This document shows, in pieces, positions 15,884-24,296 of a DNA stretch of 44,919 nt. Each line of letters begins with the position of its first letter. The stretch's first letter is position 1. The stretch covers positions 1-44,919 of the forward strand of contig JAHIWF010000237.1 of NCBI GenBank assembly GCA_018815555.1, in the 5' to 3' direction. A program made the position numbers and the translations under genes. This stretch comes from Spirochaetota bacterium (GTDB taxonomy: Bacteria > Spirochaetota > Spirochaetia > Treponematales > UBA12059). A model generated the notes under the pieces. It searched no databases. It saw nothing but the letters and a program-made list of their open reading frames with translations, and had not been told where the DNA came from.

Positions 15884-16918
15884 CTAAACCTGCACCAAGC
15901 GCTTGCTGAATAATTGCGGCTGTGTTGTGTCGCGCTCTATGAATTTTGTTTCTACTATAAAATGATTGTACGGATTGTCCAAGCCTTCCAGGCTGTCTAT
16001 CAGCAGTTTGCATGCTTTATAGCCAAGCTCGGTCGGATTAATTTCAACTGAGCTTAGGGCCGGTGTTTGATACTGCCCGCGCACCGTGTTGTTAAAACCA
16101 ATTATCGGCAGCAGCGTCTGGTTAAAATCCTGCATGGCCCGTATTGCCCCGAAGGCCAGAATGTCGTCGGTCGCGGCTATGGCATCAACGGTGTTATTAT
16201 TTAATAGCTCTGATATCTGCTCATACGCCTCTTCTTCCGAAAAACGGGTTGTGGTGCATATCAGGTTTTCCTGCAGCTCAAGGCCATGGCTTTTTATCGC
16301 CTGTTTGTAGCCAGATAACCGGTTTAGCGTTACATCAAGTTCACGCAACCCGCCCAGGAATGCGATGGAACTGCAGTTTTTTTCGATCAAGTATTCAGTT
16401 ACACTGTACATCGCCTGGAAATTGTCATTGTCCACCCAAAAACCGGTTTCCGGACTGGATGGCCGTCCGATTACTGTAAAGGGGAATGCTCTTTTGTGCA
16501 GGTAGTTGATACATTTATCATCCTGGCGGGATGTGAACAATATTACCCCTTCTACCCAATTGTCGTGGATGTAGTTTTCCAGATACTCGATTTCTTCCTG
16601 CTCGTCTATCGAAAAATTATACATTAGCTTATAGCCATGCAATTTTGCATAAATGCTTATGCCCCGCATTGCCTGAATGAAAAAGCTGTTCTGGAACAAT
16701 TCGAGTTCATCATTGGGCAGTATAAGGCCGAGGGTTTTGGTATTAGATTTGGCCAGACTGCGGGCGATGGCATTAGGATGATAATTCAGGCTGTGCATGG
16801 CCTGCATCACGCGTTCTTTGGTGGTGTTGCTTATTCTGGAGTTGTCGTGCAGAACGCGTGAGACCGTTGAAGGTGAGACTTGTGCCAGTTTGGCCACGTC
16901 TTTAATTGTAGTCGCCAT
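15884..16918 (-). CDS. LacI-family repressor, probable maltose-system regulator
   Basis: This 344-aa cytosolic DNA-binding protein has an N-terminal LacI helix-turn-helix (IKDVAKLAQVSPSTVSRVL, about 5-23), hinge helix region NAIARSLAKS, and a sugar-binding core starting TKTLGLILPN. Effector-domain landmarks are WVEGVILFTS, CSSIAFLGG, DAIAATDDILAFGAI and LLPIIGFNNT. It is the last gene of the minus-strand mal cluster, 23 nt after the ATPase gene, and the malE promoter region carries a palindrome of LacI-type (TGTGCAA..TTGCACA). The simplest reading is a MalR-like repressor released by maltose or a maltodextrin. AAGGA lies upstream of the ATG. Confidence 0.9.
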   Translation of the reverse strand: MATTIKDVAKLAQVSPSTVSRVLHDNSRISNTTKERVMQAMHSLNYHPNAIARSLAKSNTKTLGLILPNDELELFQNSFFIQAMRGISIYAKLHGYKLMYNFSIDEQEEIEYLENYIHDNWVEGVILFTSRQDDKCINYLHKRAFPFTVIGRPSSPETGFWVDNDNFQAMYSVTEYLIEKNCSSIAFLGGLRELDVTLNRLSGYKQAIKSHGLELQENLICTTTRFSEEEAYEQISELLNNNTVDAIAATDDILAFGAIRAMQDFNQTLLPIIGFNNTVRGQYQTPALSSVEINPTELGYKACKLLIDSLEGLDNPYNHFIVETKFIERDTTQPQLFSKRLVQV

Positions 16919-16941
16919 CGTAGATATCCTTTTGGCCTGCC

Positions 16942-18027
16942 TTAATTAATGCGCAGTCCGGTTTCGCTGTCAAAATAATGTATTGCTTCAAGATCAAATC
17001 CGAAAGAATGATCCGCGCCTTCCTTGAATTCATAGTGGCCTGGAGCGGATACCACCAGCTCGGAGCCGTTTTCCAGCTTGATGTAAAGAATCTTTTCCTT
17101 CCCGAGCATTTCTACGGTATCAACTATAGCCTTGAATGTATCGCCGTATTCGCCGCGGCTGTCAAAACGCTCAGGGCGGATGCCTACCGAAACTTTTTTT
17201 CCTTCAAAATCTTTTAGTTTTTTGGCATCTGCTTCCGAGGGCTTTATTTTGATCAATTTGTGTTCGGCTACAAACTTGCCTTTATCCATGCTGCCATGAA
17301 TGATGTTCATGGTGGGCGATCCAATAAAGCGGGCTACAAAAATATTAGCCGGCCGGTTGTAGAAATCGTCCGGAATGCCGGCTTGTTGGATTACTCCTTC
17401 ATTCATGAGGACAATTTTAGTAGCCATGGTCATGGCTTCAACCTGGTCATGTGTAACATAGATGGAGGTGGTACCAAGCGCCTTGTGCAAGCGTACCAGT
17501 TCCACACGCATGTGTTCGCGTAATTTTGCATCCAGATTGGATAGTGGTTCGTCCATTAAAAATACTGCCGGCTTGCGTACCATTGCCCGCCCCAGCGCCA
17601 CCCGCTGTCGTTGCCCGCCGGAGATATCCGAGGGTTTGGAATACAGATACTCCTGTATCTGCAGTACCTCGGCAGCCTCCATAACCCGGTCGTGGATAAG
17701 CTTTTTGGGTTCCTTGCGCATGGCCAGCGAAAAAGCCATATTGTCATATACGGTCATGTGCGGGTAAAGCGCATATGACTGAAAAACCATGGCTATATCG
17801 CGGTCCTTGGATGGAACCTTGTTCATGCGCTTTTCACCGAATAAAAGATCGCCTTCGGTAATGGAATTCAGACCGGCAATCATGCGCAGCAAGGTGGTTT
17901 TGCCACAGCCGGACGGGCCCAGGATAACGCAAAAATCCTTGTCCTCAATATCAAGGTTTATGTCTTTAAGGGTGAATTCTTCGCGCCCTTCATACTTCTT
18001 GCCGATATTTCTAAGTGATACTTTCAT
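16942..18027 (-). CDS. Sugar ABC transporter ATPase, MalK/MsmK/UgpC type
   Basis: This 361-aa cytoplasmic ATPase powers the MalE-F-G importer. Walker A is GPSGCGKTT, Q-loop VFQSYALYPHMTVYDNM, signature ISGGQRQRVALGRA, Walker B VFLMDEPLSNLDAK and the switch His lies in THDQ. The C-terminal TOBE regulatory region (about 240-361) contains the typical VGIRPERF. Start ATG at 18027 has GGAGG 6 nt upstream. The frame runs on to 18210 but the extra 61 residues are not conserved. The 79-nt gap after malG contains a 7-bp stem (GGGAGCC 18051-18057 / GGCTCCC 18077-18083) without a U-tract. The symbol is left blank because shared MsmK-type ATPases and dedicated MalK cannot be told apart here. Confidence 0.93.
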   Translation of the reverse strand: MKVSLRNIGKKYEGREEFTLKDINLDIEDKDFCVILGPSGCGKTTLLRMIAGLNSITEGDLLFGEKRMNKVPSKDRDIAMVFQSYALYPHMTVYDNMAFSLAMRKEPKKLIHDRVMEAAEVLQIQEYLYSKPSDISGGQRQRVALGRAMVRKPAVFLMDEPLSNLDAKLREHMRVELVRLHKALGTTSIYVTHDQVEAMTMATKIVLMNEGVIQQAGIPDDFYNRPANIFVARFIGSPTMNIIHGSMDKGKFVAEHKLIKIKPSEADAKKLKDFEGKKVSVGIRPERFDSRGEYGDTFKAIVDTVEMLGKEKILYIKLENGSELVVSAPGHYEFKEGADHSFGFDLEAIHYFDSETGLRIN

Positions 18028-18106
18028 TCCAATCCTCCGCCTTGATGATTGGGAGCCCGGCTGCAATGCCCTGAATGGCTCCCTGGTTGTGTTCGCAAAA
18101 TCCCTT

Positions 18107-19003
18107 TCAGCCCTTGACTGCGCCTTTGGCCAGTCCGGAAACCAGCTGCTTTTGCAGTACCATGAACAGCGCAACAATAGGTACTGCGGTAAGCAATCCG
18201 CCTGCAGCAAATGCCGGTTGGTTCATCGTCCGGAAATCGTTCATCAACGTAAACAAGCCGGACGCCAAGGTATAATCCTGTGGCCGGTTAAGCAGAATGG
18301 CCGGCAGCATATAATCCATGAACGGACCGATAAATGACCATAGTGCAATGATGGCCAGCATAGGTTTGGCTATCGGCATAATGATCAGCCGGTACACCTG
18401 CATGTTGGAGCAACCATCGATGCGAGCGGCATCGTCCAGTTCGGTTGATATGGAATCGATATATCCTTTCAGCACAAAGGTGTTGCCGGCTATACCGCCT
18501 CCGGAATAAATCAGGATCAGCATCAGCTGCCGGGTAACCCAGGGAGCGTAATTCTGGATTATGGAATGCATGGTAAAGTAGGCGGTAATTCCAGCGAAAG
18601 CGGGAATGGTCTGTATGAGCATGATTGCCATCAGGCTGGCTTTGCGGCCTTTGAAGCGGAAACGCGAGTAGGCAAAGCCGGTAAAAGAAACTATCAGCAG
18701 CGTCAGTATTGCTGTACTGCCGGCAATAAACAGGGTGTTGAGCACCCAGCGTAGGTACAGTGTCTCGCTAAACAGAAACTGGAAATGCTTCCACGAAAAA
18801 GCAAAGTTCCGGTTGCTCATCAAGTATTGCGCCTGTTTGCCGTTAAAGGCCGACATGATCATCTGCGAGAGCGGCCAGAGGATGGCGACAACCCATGATA
18901 AAAGTATAACATATGATACAACCAGGCCTATCATTCCGACTACCGTTAGTGGCTGGTTGTCGGATAGGTACAGGCTGTTCTTTTTCCTGAACAAGCCGCT
19001 CAT
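18107..19003 (-). CDS. malG: Maltose-type ABC permease MalG
   Basis: This 298-aa inner-membrane permease pairs with MalF. Six hydrophobic segments are visible, starting IGLVVSYVILLSWVVAILWPL. The EAA loop that docks on the ATPase reads LDDAARIDGCSNMQVYRLIIMP, and the protein ends in the usual VSGLAKGAVKG, which inserts at the ATPase interface. Length matches E. coli MalG (296 aa). GGAGG precedes the ATG, which overlaps the malF stop by 4 nt (19000-19003). The second periplasmic loop is short, as in other bacterial MalG proteins. Confidence 0.93.
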   Translation of the reverse strand: MSGLFRKKNSLYLSDNQPLTVVGMIGLVVSYVILLSWVVAILWPLSQMIMSAFNGKQAQYLMSNRNFAFSWKHFQFLFSETLYLRWVLNTLFIAGSTAILTLLIVSFTGFAYSRFRFKGRKASLMAIMLIQTIPAFAGITAYFTMHSIIQNYAPWVTRQLMLILIYSGGGIAGNTFVLKGYIDSISTELDDAARIDGCSNMQVYRLIIMPIAKPMLAIIALWSFIGPFMDYMLPAILLNRPQDYTLASGLFTLMNDFRTMNQPAFAAGGLLTAVPIVALFMVLQKQLVSGLAKGAVKG

Positions 19004-21123
19004 AAGCGTTCCTCCTTGAAGGCCTTGGAGTTCTTGAAGCCGATATAGGCAAAGGCCATCAAGCCCAGTGAGATAACAATGGTGATGGCCGCACCAATAG
19101 ACTGATACTGGTTGTTCATGGTCAATTTGTATATATAGGAAATCAGTAGATCGGTGGTGCCGGCAAGGTTGCCGTATTTGGTTGGACTGAAAGGGCCGCC
19201 GCCGTTAAAAAGCCAGATAATCGAAAAATTGTTGAAGTTAAATGTATACTGTCCAACCAACAGCGGCGCGGTCTGAAACAGTACGATCGGGATGGTTATT
19301 TTAAACAGTTTCTGCCAGGTGCTTGCTCCGTCAATCTGTGCTGCTTCGTATAAATCGCCGGGAATGGCCTGCAGCACACCAGTTGCCAGCAGGAACACAT
19401 ACGAACTGCCCAGCCAGGTCTGCAACATAATCAAGGCTGTCCTCGATAGTGTAGGGTCGGTTTTAACATGAATGCGCATGTTGAACATGCTTTCCAGAAT
19501 CTCGGTAAGCGCACCGTTAGGCGCAAACATGATACTGAAGAACATGATGGTGATGAACGCCGGAACCGCCCAGGGCAGCAGATACACGGTACGGAAGAAG
19601 GCCTTGCCCTTTATACGCTCTTGATTGGCCAGCAAAGCCAAACCAAAACCGGTGAGTATGGCCATGCTGGTGGACACCAGCGTCCAGACCAGGGTCCAGC
19701 CCAGGATAAGCCAGAACACCGAACCGGCCAGGCCGCGACCCATGGCAATCGTGGCATAGTTGGCTATTCCCACCCAAGGGAATTTTGACTGGTTCTGCGG
19801 ATCCATACCGGTAAAGCTGAGCAACAGGGCTGTGGTAATCGGTACCAGCACAATAAAAGCGGTTACAATAAAAGCCGGCAGACTGACCATTATGGGAAAG
19901 CCGTCAGTTTCAAGTTTTACTCTGGTTTCAAACCAGTTGTTCGGCCTGATACCGCGTATCGCCGCCCGCTGTGTTTTGAAAACATCCTGAAAATTAAAGG
20001 CCAGAATGGCTGAGGCACCCAGCACCATAAAAATGGCCACAATACCCTCTATCATGAAGATCAGCGATTTGTCGATGCGTCGTGCCCCAGCCGCCAGGCT
20101 GACCAGTCCGGCTAATCCACGGCCCTGGTAATTGCTGTAGCCCAGCGCATAGGGAATAGCAATTATATAAATGAAGAGTGTGCCGATGATCAGCAAGGCG
20201 GCTTTTACATACTGCCGGTTAAGTACTTGGCCAAGCCCAGGCATGAATAATCCGATAAAGGCAAATAGCGGAACCCGCAGCCGGCGCTCTACCGGTATGC
20301 GCCTTCGCAGGTCGGAAATATTGGAGTTCAGCACCTTCAACTGCCGTCGGGTGCCGGTATTTATGATAAAGCGCTTATTGGTGATTATTTCCGACAGACT
20401 CTTGCGCTCCAGTGCGAACGAGTTTTTCAGGTCGGCTTCCTGACGCTTTTTATTCAGCTCCTGGATGCCATTGCTCAAGGCTTTGGTCGAAATCAAGCGA
20501 TTGCGCTGCTTCTCTTTCAGCTTGCGCACTGCCTGCCGGTATTTTGCCTGCTCGGCCTTTTTCTGTTCTTTGAATACTTTTAAGGCGGCTGTTTGCTCAG
20601 GACCGCTCAAGGCTGCGATTCTGGCTTTGGCTTCCCATAGTTCCTCACGTGCCCGGGCATAGGTTTCGATTACTTCCGGCAGCTGCTGGTATTCCAGGCG
20701 GCTTTGCTCATGAACCAGTTTGGTATCCCAGCTTAAGTCGGCATATTGACCATAAAAATCAGCCTTTTTGCCGCTACAGAAAAGCCGGAGCTGCAGTTGC
20801 CGCAAACGCTTCGGTAAGCTGCCGTCCAGCGCTGCCGCCTGCTGCTTTCGGTCTTCGGCAAGCTTTTTCAGAAACTGTTTCTCGGCAACCCTAAACGCCG
20901 CCAGTTTGAGGTTATAAGCATGGTTGTGCCGGTTCTGCCTGAGAGTCTTCAATCGATTCTTCAGAACCGCTTTTTCGGCCATATCAGCCTTGGCCAGTTC
21001 TGCCTGCAGTGCCAGAACTTCCGCTTCGTATTCGTTGCGTCTTGCGTAGCGATTGCCAATATCATCGCAGAGCGCCAAACTATTCTGGATCTCCAAGTTG
21101 CCACCACCCTTTCCGGACAGCAC
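19000..21123 (-). CDS. malF: MalF-type permease with a 280-residue N-terminal coiled-coil extension and TM2-like segment
   Basis: This 707-aa protein is far longer than the usual 300-aa permease or the 514-aa E. coli MalF. Residues 1-283 are highly charged (Lys, Arg, Glu, Gln) and strongly helical, compatible with coiled coils in the cytosol. Residues 284-330 hold FIGLFMPGLGQVLNRQY and a hydrophobic hairpin, resembling the PGLGQ-Y-N pattern of TM2/DUF5683-like domains. Another TM follows at 357-378. The true permease domain starts about 412 and has the ATPase-docking loop YEAAQIDGASTWQKLFKITI (592-611). Start is GTG at 21123 with GGAGGG 8 nt upstream. The extension is read in one frame with no stop, so it is not an annotation artefact. 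It may tether the transporter to a cytosolic partner or sense ATPase state; this is inference. Confidence 0.9.
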   Translation of the reverse strand: MLSGKGGGNLEIQNSLALCDDIGNRYARRNEYEAEVLALQAELAKADMAEKAVLKNRLKTLRQNRHNHAYNLKLAAFRVAEKQFLKKLAEDRKQQAAALDGSLPKRLRQLQLRLFCSGKKADFYGQYADLSWDTKLVHEQSRLEYQQLPEVIETYARAREELWEAKARIAALSGPEQTAALKVFKEQKKAEQAKYRQAVRKLKEKQRNRLISTKALSNGIQELNKKRQEADLKNSFALERKSLSEIITNKRFIINTGTRRQLKVLNSNISDLRRRIPVERRLRVPLFAFIGLFMPGLGQVLNRQYVKAALLIIGTLFIYIIAIPYALGYSNYQGRGLAGLVSLAAGARRIDKSLIFMIEGIVAIFMVLGASAILAFNFQDVFKTQRAAIRGIRPNNWFETRVKLETDGFPIMVSLPAFIVTAFIVLVPITTALLLSFTGMDPQNQSKFPWVGIANYATIAMGRGLAGSVFWLILGWTLVWTLVSTSMAILTGFGLALLANQERIKGKAFFRTVYLLPWAVPAFITIMFFSIMFAPNGALTEILESMFNMRIHVKTDPTLSRTALIMLQTWLGSSYVFLLATGVLQAIPGDLYEAAQIDGASTWQKLFKITIPIVLFQTAPLLVGQYTFNFNNFSIIWLFNGGGPFSPTKYGNLAGTTDLLISYIYKLTMNNQYQSIGAAITIVISLGLMAFAYIGFKNSKAFKEERL

Positions 21124-21170
21124 TGCCGCTGCCCTCCTGCTGATTCAGGCTCAGTCGAACCTCATAAAGC

Positions 21171-21632
21171 TTAGCTTTGAGACTGCTCAGCAGCCTCCCG
21201 GATCACCTGTGCCAGCGAAATGGTCGTGAAAAACAAGACCAGGTGAGCCGCAATATAAAAATATGTAAAGATCGAGCCGAAGCCCGAGCCTGCTATGCAA
21301 TAGGCAAGACTGCCTGCCGTCAGAACAGTCCAGATAAACACGAACAGATTGTTGATCCTGATTTTTATATAGGCGAAATAGCTATACAGCGCGTAGGCTG
21401 CCGGAATAATCAGTTTGGAAAAATAAAGCATCAATTGCAGACTTACATAGCTGCTGAAATCAGGACTAAGACCAGCGTCAGGATAGTCCGAAATAAAGGC
21501 CAGCCAGGTTTCATACAGATCCACATCCTTTACCCGGAACAGTACTTCCAACGAGGCCGCAAAAACAATAAGGGCACAAGGAACAAGTATACCATAGAGT
21601 TGTTTTTTGGGAAGCTTGATATGAGCAGTCAT
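21171..21632 (-). CDS. Small four-TM membrane protein of the mal operon
   Basis: I cannot name this 153-aa protein. After a short basic start (MTAHIKLPKKQLYG) it has four hydrophobic segments: about 13-33, 55-80, 85-108 and 118-140, with only short loops, so it sits in the inner membrane. It lies between malE and malF on the same strand, 47 nt before malF and after a hairpin that follows malE. The place suggests an accessory subunit or regulator of the transporter. The ATG at 21632 is chosen with AAGGAA 5 nt upstream; the frame extends to 21722 but that part lies in the hairpin region. Confidence 0.75.
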   Translation of the reverse strand: MTAHIKLPKKQLYGILVPCALIVFAASLEVLFRVKDVDLYETWLAFISDYPDAGLSPDFSSYVSLQLMLYFSKLIIPAAYALYSYFAYIKIRINNLFVFIWTVLTAGSLAYCIAGSGFGSIFTYFYIAAHLVLFFTTISLAQVIREAAEQSQS

Positions 21633-21650
21633 GCTATTCCTTGCGAATTG

Positions 21651-21687
21651 TAATAAAAAGCCCCGGAGAGCCAGGCTTCCCGGGGCT
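21651..21687 (-). terminator. Intrinsic terminator or attenuator downstream of malE
   Basis: On the minus strand the stem AGCCCCGG / CCGGGGCT (21659-21666 with 21680-21687; 8 bp plus inner pairs) is followed by CTTTTTATTA. A second 7-bp stem GTGGCGG / CCGCCAC (21699-21705 with 21716-21722) lies just before it. Both sit between malE and the small membrane gene. Partial termination here would give much MalE and less permease, the usual need of binding-protein transporters. Confidence 0.75.
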
Positions 21688-21741
21688 GCTGAATACTGGT
21701 GGCGGTTTTTTTCACCCGCCACAGCTTCGTTACGGGAAGAT

Positions 21742-23043
21742 TTAGAAATTAGCCATCATGGCTTTGAATGCAGCCTGAAGTTCAGAATAAGCAGCTTCAA
21801 CGGTAGCCGGCTTAACCGCAGACCAGCTGAGCATGCCATTTTCCCAAGTACTCCATACCTGACCCCACTCGGTAAAGAGCGGGCGGGCAGGAGCGTTCTT
21901 GTAGGAAGCGACAACTGCTGCAATGACAGTCTTGTCGGCGGCCGACAGGCCGGAAGCCTGGTAGGTGGCAGCCGGAACATTCTCGAGGATCTTGCCGGCA
22001 GCCTTAAACAGGCTCTCGGCAAATTTCGGGTTCACGATTTCTTCGATTATGGCCTGGGCAACTGCCATCTTGGCGGCGTCGTCTTCTACACGGGCGTTCA
22101 CGCCCAGACCCCAGCCACCTTTCCAGTGGGCCAGCGGTTTGCCGTTAAGGGTAACCTGGGTAATCGGCAGAATCTGGATGTTTTCAGCACCGGCATGGCC
22201 GGTCAGAGCGCCGGTGGACCAGGGGCCTTCAAGGCGGATAGCGGCTTTTTTACCGGGAGCAAACTGCTCGTCCATGTAACCCCAGGCAGCGCCGGAGTCC
22301 CACATCGGGGTGCCAGCGGTGTTATGGGCCTTCCAGTAGTTGAACAGAGCCAGAATAACGGCTTTTTTGTCAGCCGGCAGGCTGGCATAGTCCATGGTCA
22401 GGTCAGAGAACAGAACACCTTTACTGTCTTTGCCGAGCAGTTCAACGCCAGCGCTGTTTAAAAGGGCAACACCAAACCAGGCATTGAAGGCCGGAACCAG
22501 CATGGTTTCATGGTTCAGGGCGGTGAATTCAACCGGCTTACTCATGTCCAGGCCGGCGGCGCGGGCATTGGCTGAATTTACAAAGTTGATCAGAGTTTCA
22601 ATGTTATAGGGGAAGGCCATGTATTCGCCGTTGATCTTGAAGTTTCCACCCAGACCGGCGTCGTAGCTGGCAAAACCACCAACATTGTTAGCCATGGCGC
22701 GGGCATCGATTCCGGCCAATGCTTCATTTTTTACCAAGCCGTAGATGCGGTCGGCCGGCAGGGCAAAAACGTCAGCTACATCAGGATTGGTGACGGCTGT
22801 TGAGTCGATAACATCGAGATGGTCAAAAGAACCGGTCTCGATGAGGGTGATGGTGGCGTTCGGGAATTTAGCCTGCACCCGCTCGATAGCAGCCTGATAG
22901 TGGGGCAGCCAGCTGGATTCGACCTGTACACTGATGGCAACCGGAACGGCGGCGGCAGCTTCTTTTTCAGCCGCGGCCATAACCGGGAAGATGGCACCGA
23001 AAAGCAGTGCGCAAGCAAGAACAAGAATCATGGTTTTCTTCAT
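21742..23043 (-). CDS. malE: Maltose/maltodextrin-binding protein MalE
   Basis: This 433-aa extracellular solute-binding protein (family 1) captures the sugar for the MalF/MalG importer. Its signal peptide is MKKTMILVLACALLFGAIFPVMA, cut probably before AAEKE; no lipobox is seen near the cleavage site. The mature part shows typical family features: PDVADVFALPADRIYGL, YMAFPYNIETLINFVN, KAAIRLEGPWSTGAL, WKGGWGLGVN and the C-terminal WENGMLSWSAVKPA. The mature protein is rich in Ala. The ATG at 23043 has GGAGG 7 nt upstream; extension to 23109 would run through the promoter's operator. It is the first gene of the minus-strand mal operon. Confidence 0.93.
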   Translation of the reverse strand: MKKTMILVLACALLFGAIFPVMAAAEKEAAAAVPVAISVQVESSWLPHYQAAIERVQAKFPNATITLIETGSFDHLDVIDSTAVTNPDVADVFALPADRIYGLVKNEALAGIDARAMANNVGGFASYDAGLGGNFKINGEYMAFPYNIETLINFVNSANARAAGLDMSKPVEFTALNHETMLVPAFNAWFGVALLNSAGVELLGKDSKGVLFSDLTMDYASLPADKKAVILALFNYWKAHNTAGTPMWDSGAAWGYMDEQFAPGKKAAIRLEGPWSTGALTGHAGAENIQILPITQVTLNGKPLAHWKGGWGLGVNARVEDDAAKMAVAQAIIEEIVNPKFAESLFKAAGKILENVPAATYQASGLSAADKTVIAAVVASYKNAPARPLFTEWGQVWSTWENGMLSWSAVKPATVEAAYSELQAAFKAMMANF

Positions 23044-23090
23044 CGAAAAACCTCCTTGGTAGGTTCCCCTGATTTGGGGTGGTGCACAGT

Positions 23091-23108
23091 TGTGCAATCG
23101 TTTGCACA
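23091..23108 (-). promoter_or_regulatory. LacI-type operator of malE
   Basis: TGTGCAATCGTTTGCACA is a palindrome with 7-bp perfect arms (TGTGCAA / TTGCACA) and a central CG, the form of LacI/MalR-family operators. It lies directly after the -10 of the malE promoter and would cover the transcription start, so a bound repressor would block initiation. The likely ligand is the LacI-type protein at the end of the same operon. Confidence 0.8.
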
Positions 23109-23109
23109 C

Positions 23110-23138
23110 ATTCTATAACGGCATTATTGGGAGTGCAA
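23110..23138 (-). promoter_or_regulatory. malE operon promoter
   Basis: On the minus strand, TTGCAC (23138-23133), 17-bp spacer, TAGAAT (23115-23110; 5 of 6). The start site would fall within the adjoining operator. The remaining gap up to holA (23139-23287) is AT-rich and I see no other feature in it. Confidence 0.6.
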
Positions 23139-23287
23139 GTACTTTTTTGTGAATTTTCATACTTTTTTTCATAGTCGCTTTCATGATATCGATATAAAAA
23201 TAGCTGAATAATGCTTGTCGTGTTAGTAGAGCGATGCGGAACTGGCGGTTTTTGGGTGAATAGGCGTAACGGGTTATTCAGTAACGA

Positions 23288-24295
23288 TCAGAAAACCAGA
23301 GCCGAACTGGAACTATCACTTAGCTCCACCGGTCGACGGGCCTGCATGCAGGCATAAATGAACAATTCCACCAGGATACGTTCGTGGGCCTGGCCTAATG
23401 AGCGCAGCTGAATGTCAGTTTCCACACCATAGGCTATTAAGTGCCGACAGAGCTCGGCCGGCCAGCGCCGTCTGGCTCTGTCATAAATAGCCAGCATTTT
23501 GCGCGAGGTGATGCGCAGCAGCCTTGCGGCCTGCTCATAGGGGGTGCCGCCGGCCATAGCCTGATGCAGATTGGCCAGACGGCGCAGGCTCCATAAAAGA
23601 CCGGCCATCAGGCTAATGCCGTTGCTCTCGCGTGAAGCCAGAATTGCCATCCAGGTTTCCAGAGCCTGCTCAAAACTGCCGGCAGCCATCCGGTCAAACA
23701 GACTGAAGGCATCTTCACTGCGATTATGGGCGATGTATTGTTCAATATCAGCTTCTTTTATATGCGTTCCGGCTGCATAGAAGAGACAGAGTCGTGAGCA
23801 TTCCAGACGCAAGGCATCTGTATTGTTTTCTACCATTTCCAGAATCAGTTCCAGCGCATCCTGCTCGATGCGTAGGCCTTTGCCGGCAAAAAAGTCACTA
23901 ACCCAGCGTTCCATCTCGCCGGCGGACAGTTCCCAGAAAATTTTCTTGGCTTCTTTGGGAAGAGCATCTTCGATGCCTTTATCCACGCCATAGGTTTCGG
24001 ATACCAGAACGAGTACGGTGCGTTCTGCCGGATTGGCGATGTAACGGCTCAGCGCCTGTACGTCGGCTTTGCCCTTGATCTGTTCGGCTCCCATGTACAC
24101 GATAAATTTTCCGGAAGAAAAGAGTGTTCCGTTCATTGTTAGCGACAGGAGGGCGTCTACCGGGCTTTCGTGCGCATACAGGGTGTGGGCTTCAGCTTCT
24201 TCTTGCCATTCTTTGGCACATTGCGAGCGTAGTTGTTTTAAGTAGTCGTTGCGCCGGCCGGTTTCCGGGCCGCCTAGAATATGAACTGGCAGCAT
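23288..24295 (-). CDS. holA: DNA polymerase III delta subunit
   Basis: This 335-aa cytosolic subunit of the clamp loader opens the beta clamp. The sequence has the HolA layout: an N-terminal alpha/beta domain beginning VHILGGPETGRRNDYL (a P-loop-like turn lacking a proper Walker lysine, as is normal for delta), central AERTVLVLVSETYGVDKGIEDALP, then FAGKGLRIEQDALELILEMVENNTDALRLECSRL, and the helical collar domain with HNRSEDAFSLFDRMAAGSFEQAL. Length fits the family. It is the last gene of the minus-strand operon, 1 nt after lexA. The stop is followed by a 245-bp gap before malE. Confidence 0.88.
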   Translation of the reverse strand: MLPVHILGGPETGRRNDYLKQLRSQCAKEWQEEAEAHTLYAHESPVDALLSLTMNGTLFSSGKFIVYMGAEQIKGKADVQALSRYIANPAERTVLVLVSETYGVDKGIEDALPKEAKKIFWELSAGEMERWVSDFFAGKGLRIEQDALELILEMVENNTDALRLECSRLCLFYAAGTHIKEADIEQYIAHNRSEDAFSLFDRMAAGSFEQALETWMAILASRESNGISLMAGLLWSLRRLANLHQAMAGGTPYEQAARLLRITSRKMLAIYDRARRRWPAELCRHLIAYGVETDIQLRSLGQAHERILVELFIYACMQARRPVELSDSSSSALVF

Positions 24296-24296
24296 C

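Noticed and set aside
18028-18210. 61-residue N-terminal extension of the sugar ATPase
   Set aside because: Not conserved; GGAGG precedes ATG 18027.
21633-21722. 30-residue extension of the small mal membrane protein
   Set aside because: It overlaps the hairpins after malE; ATG 21632 has its own ribosome site.
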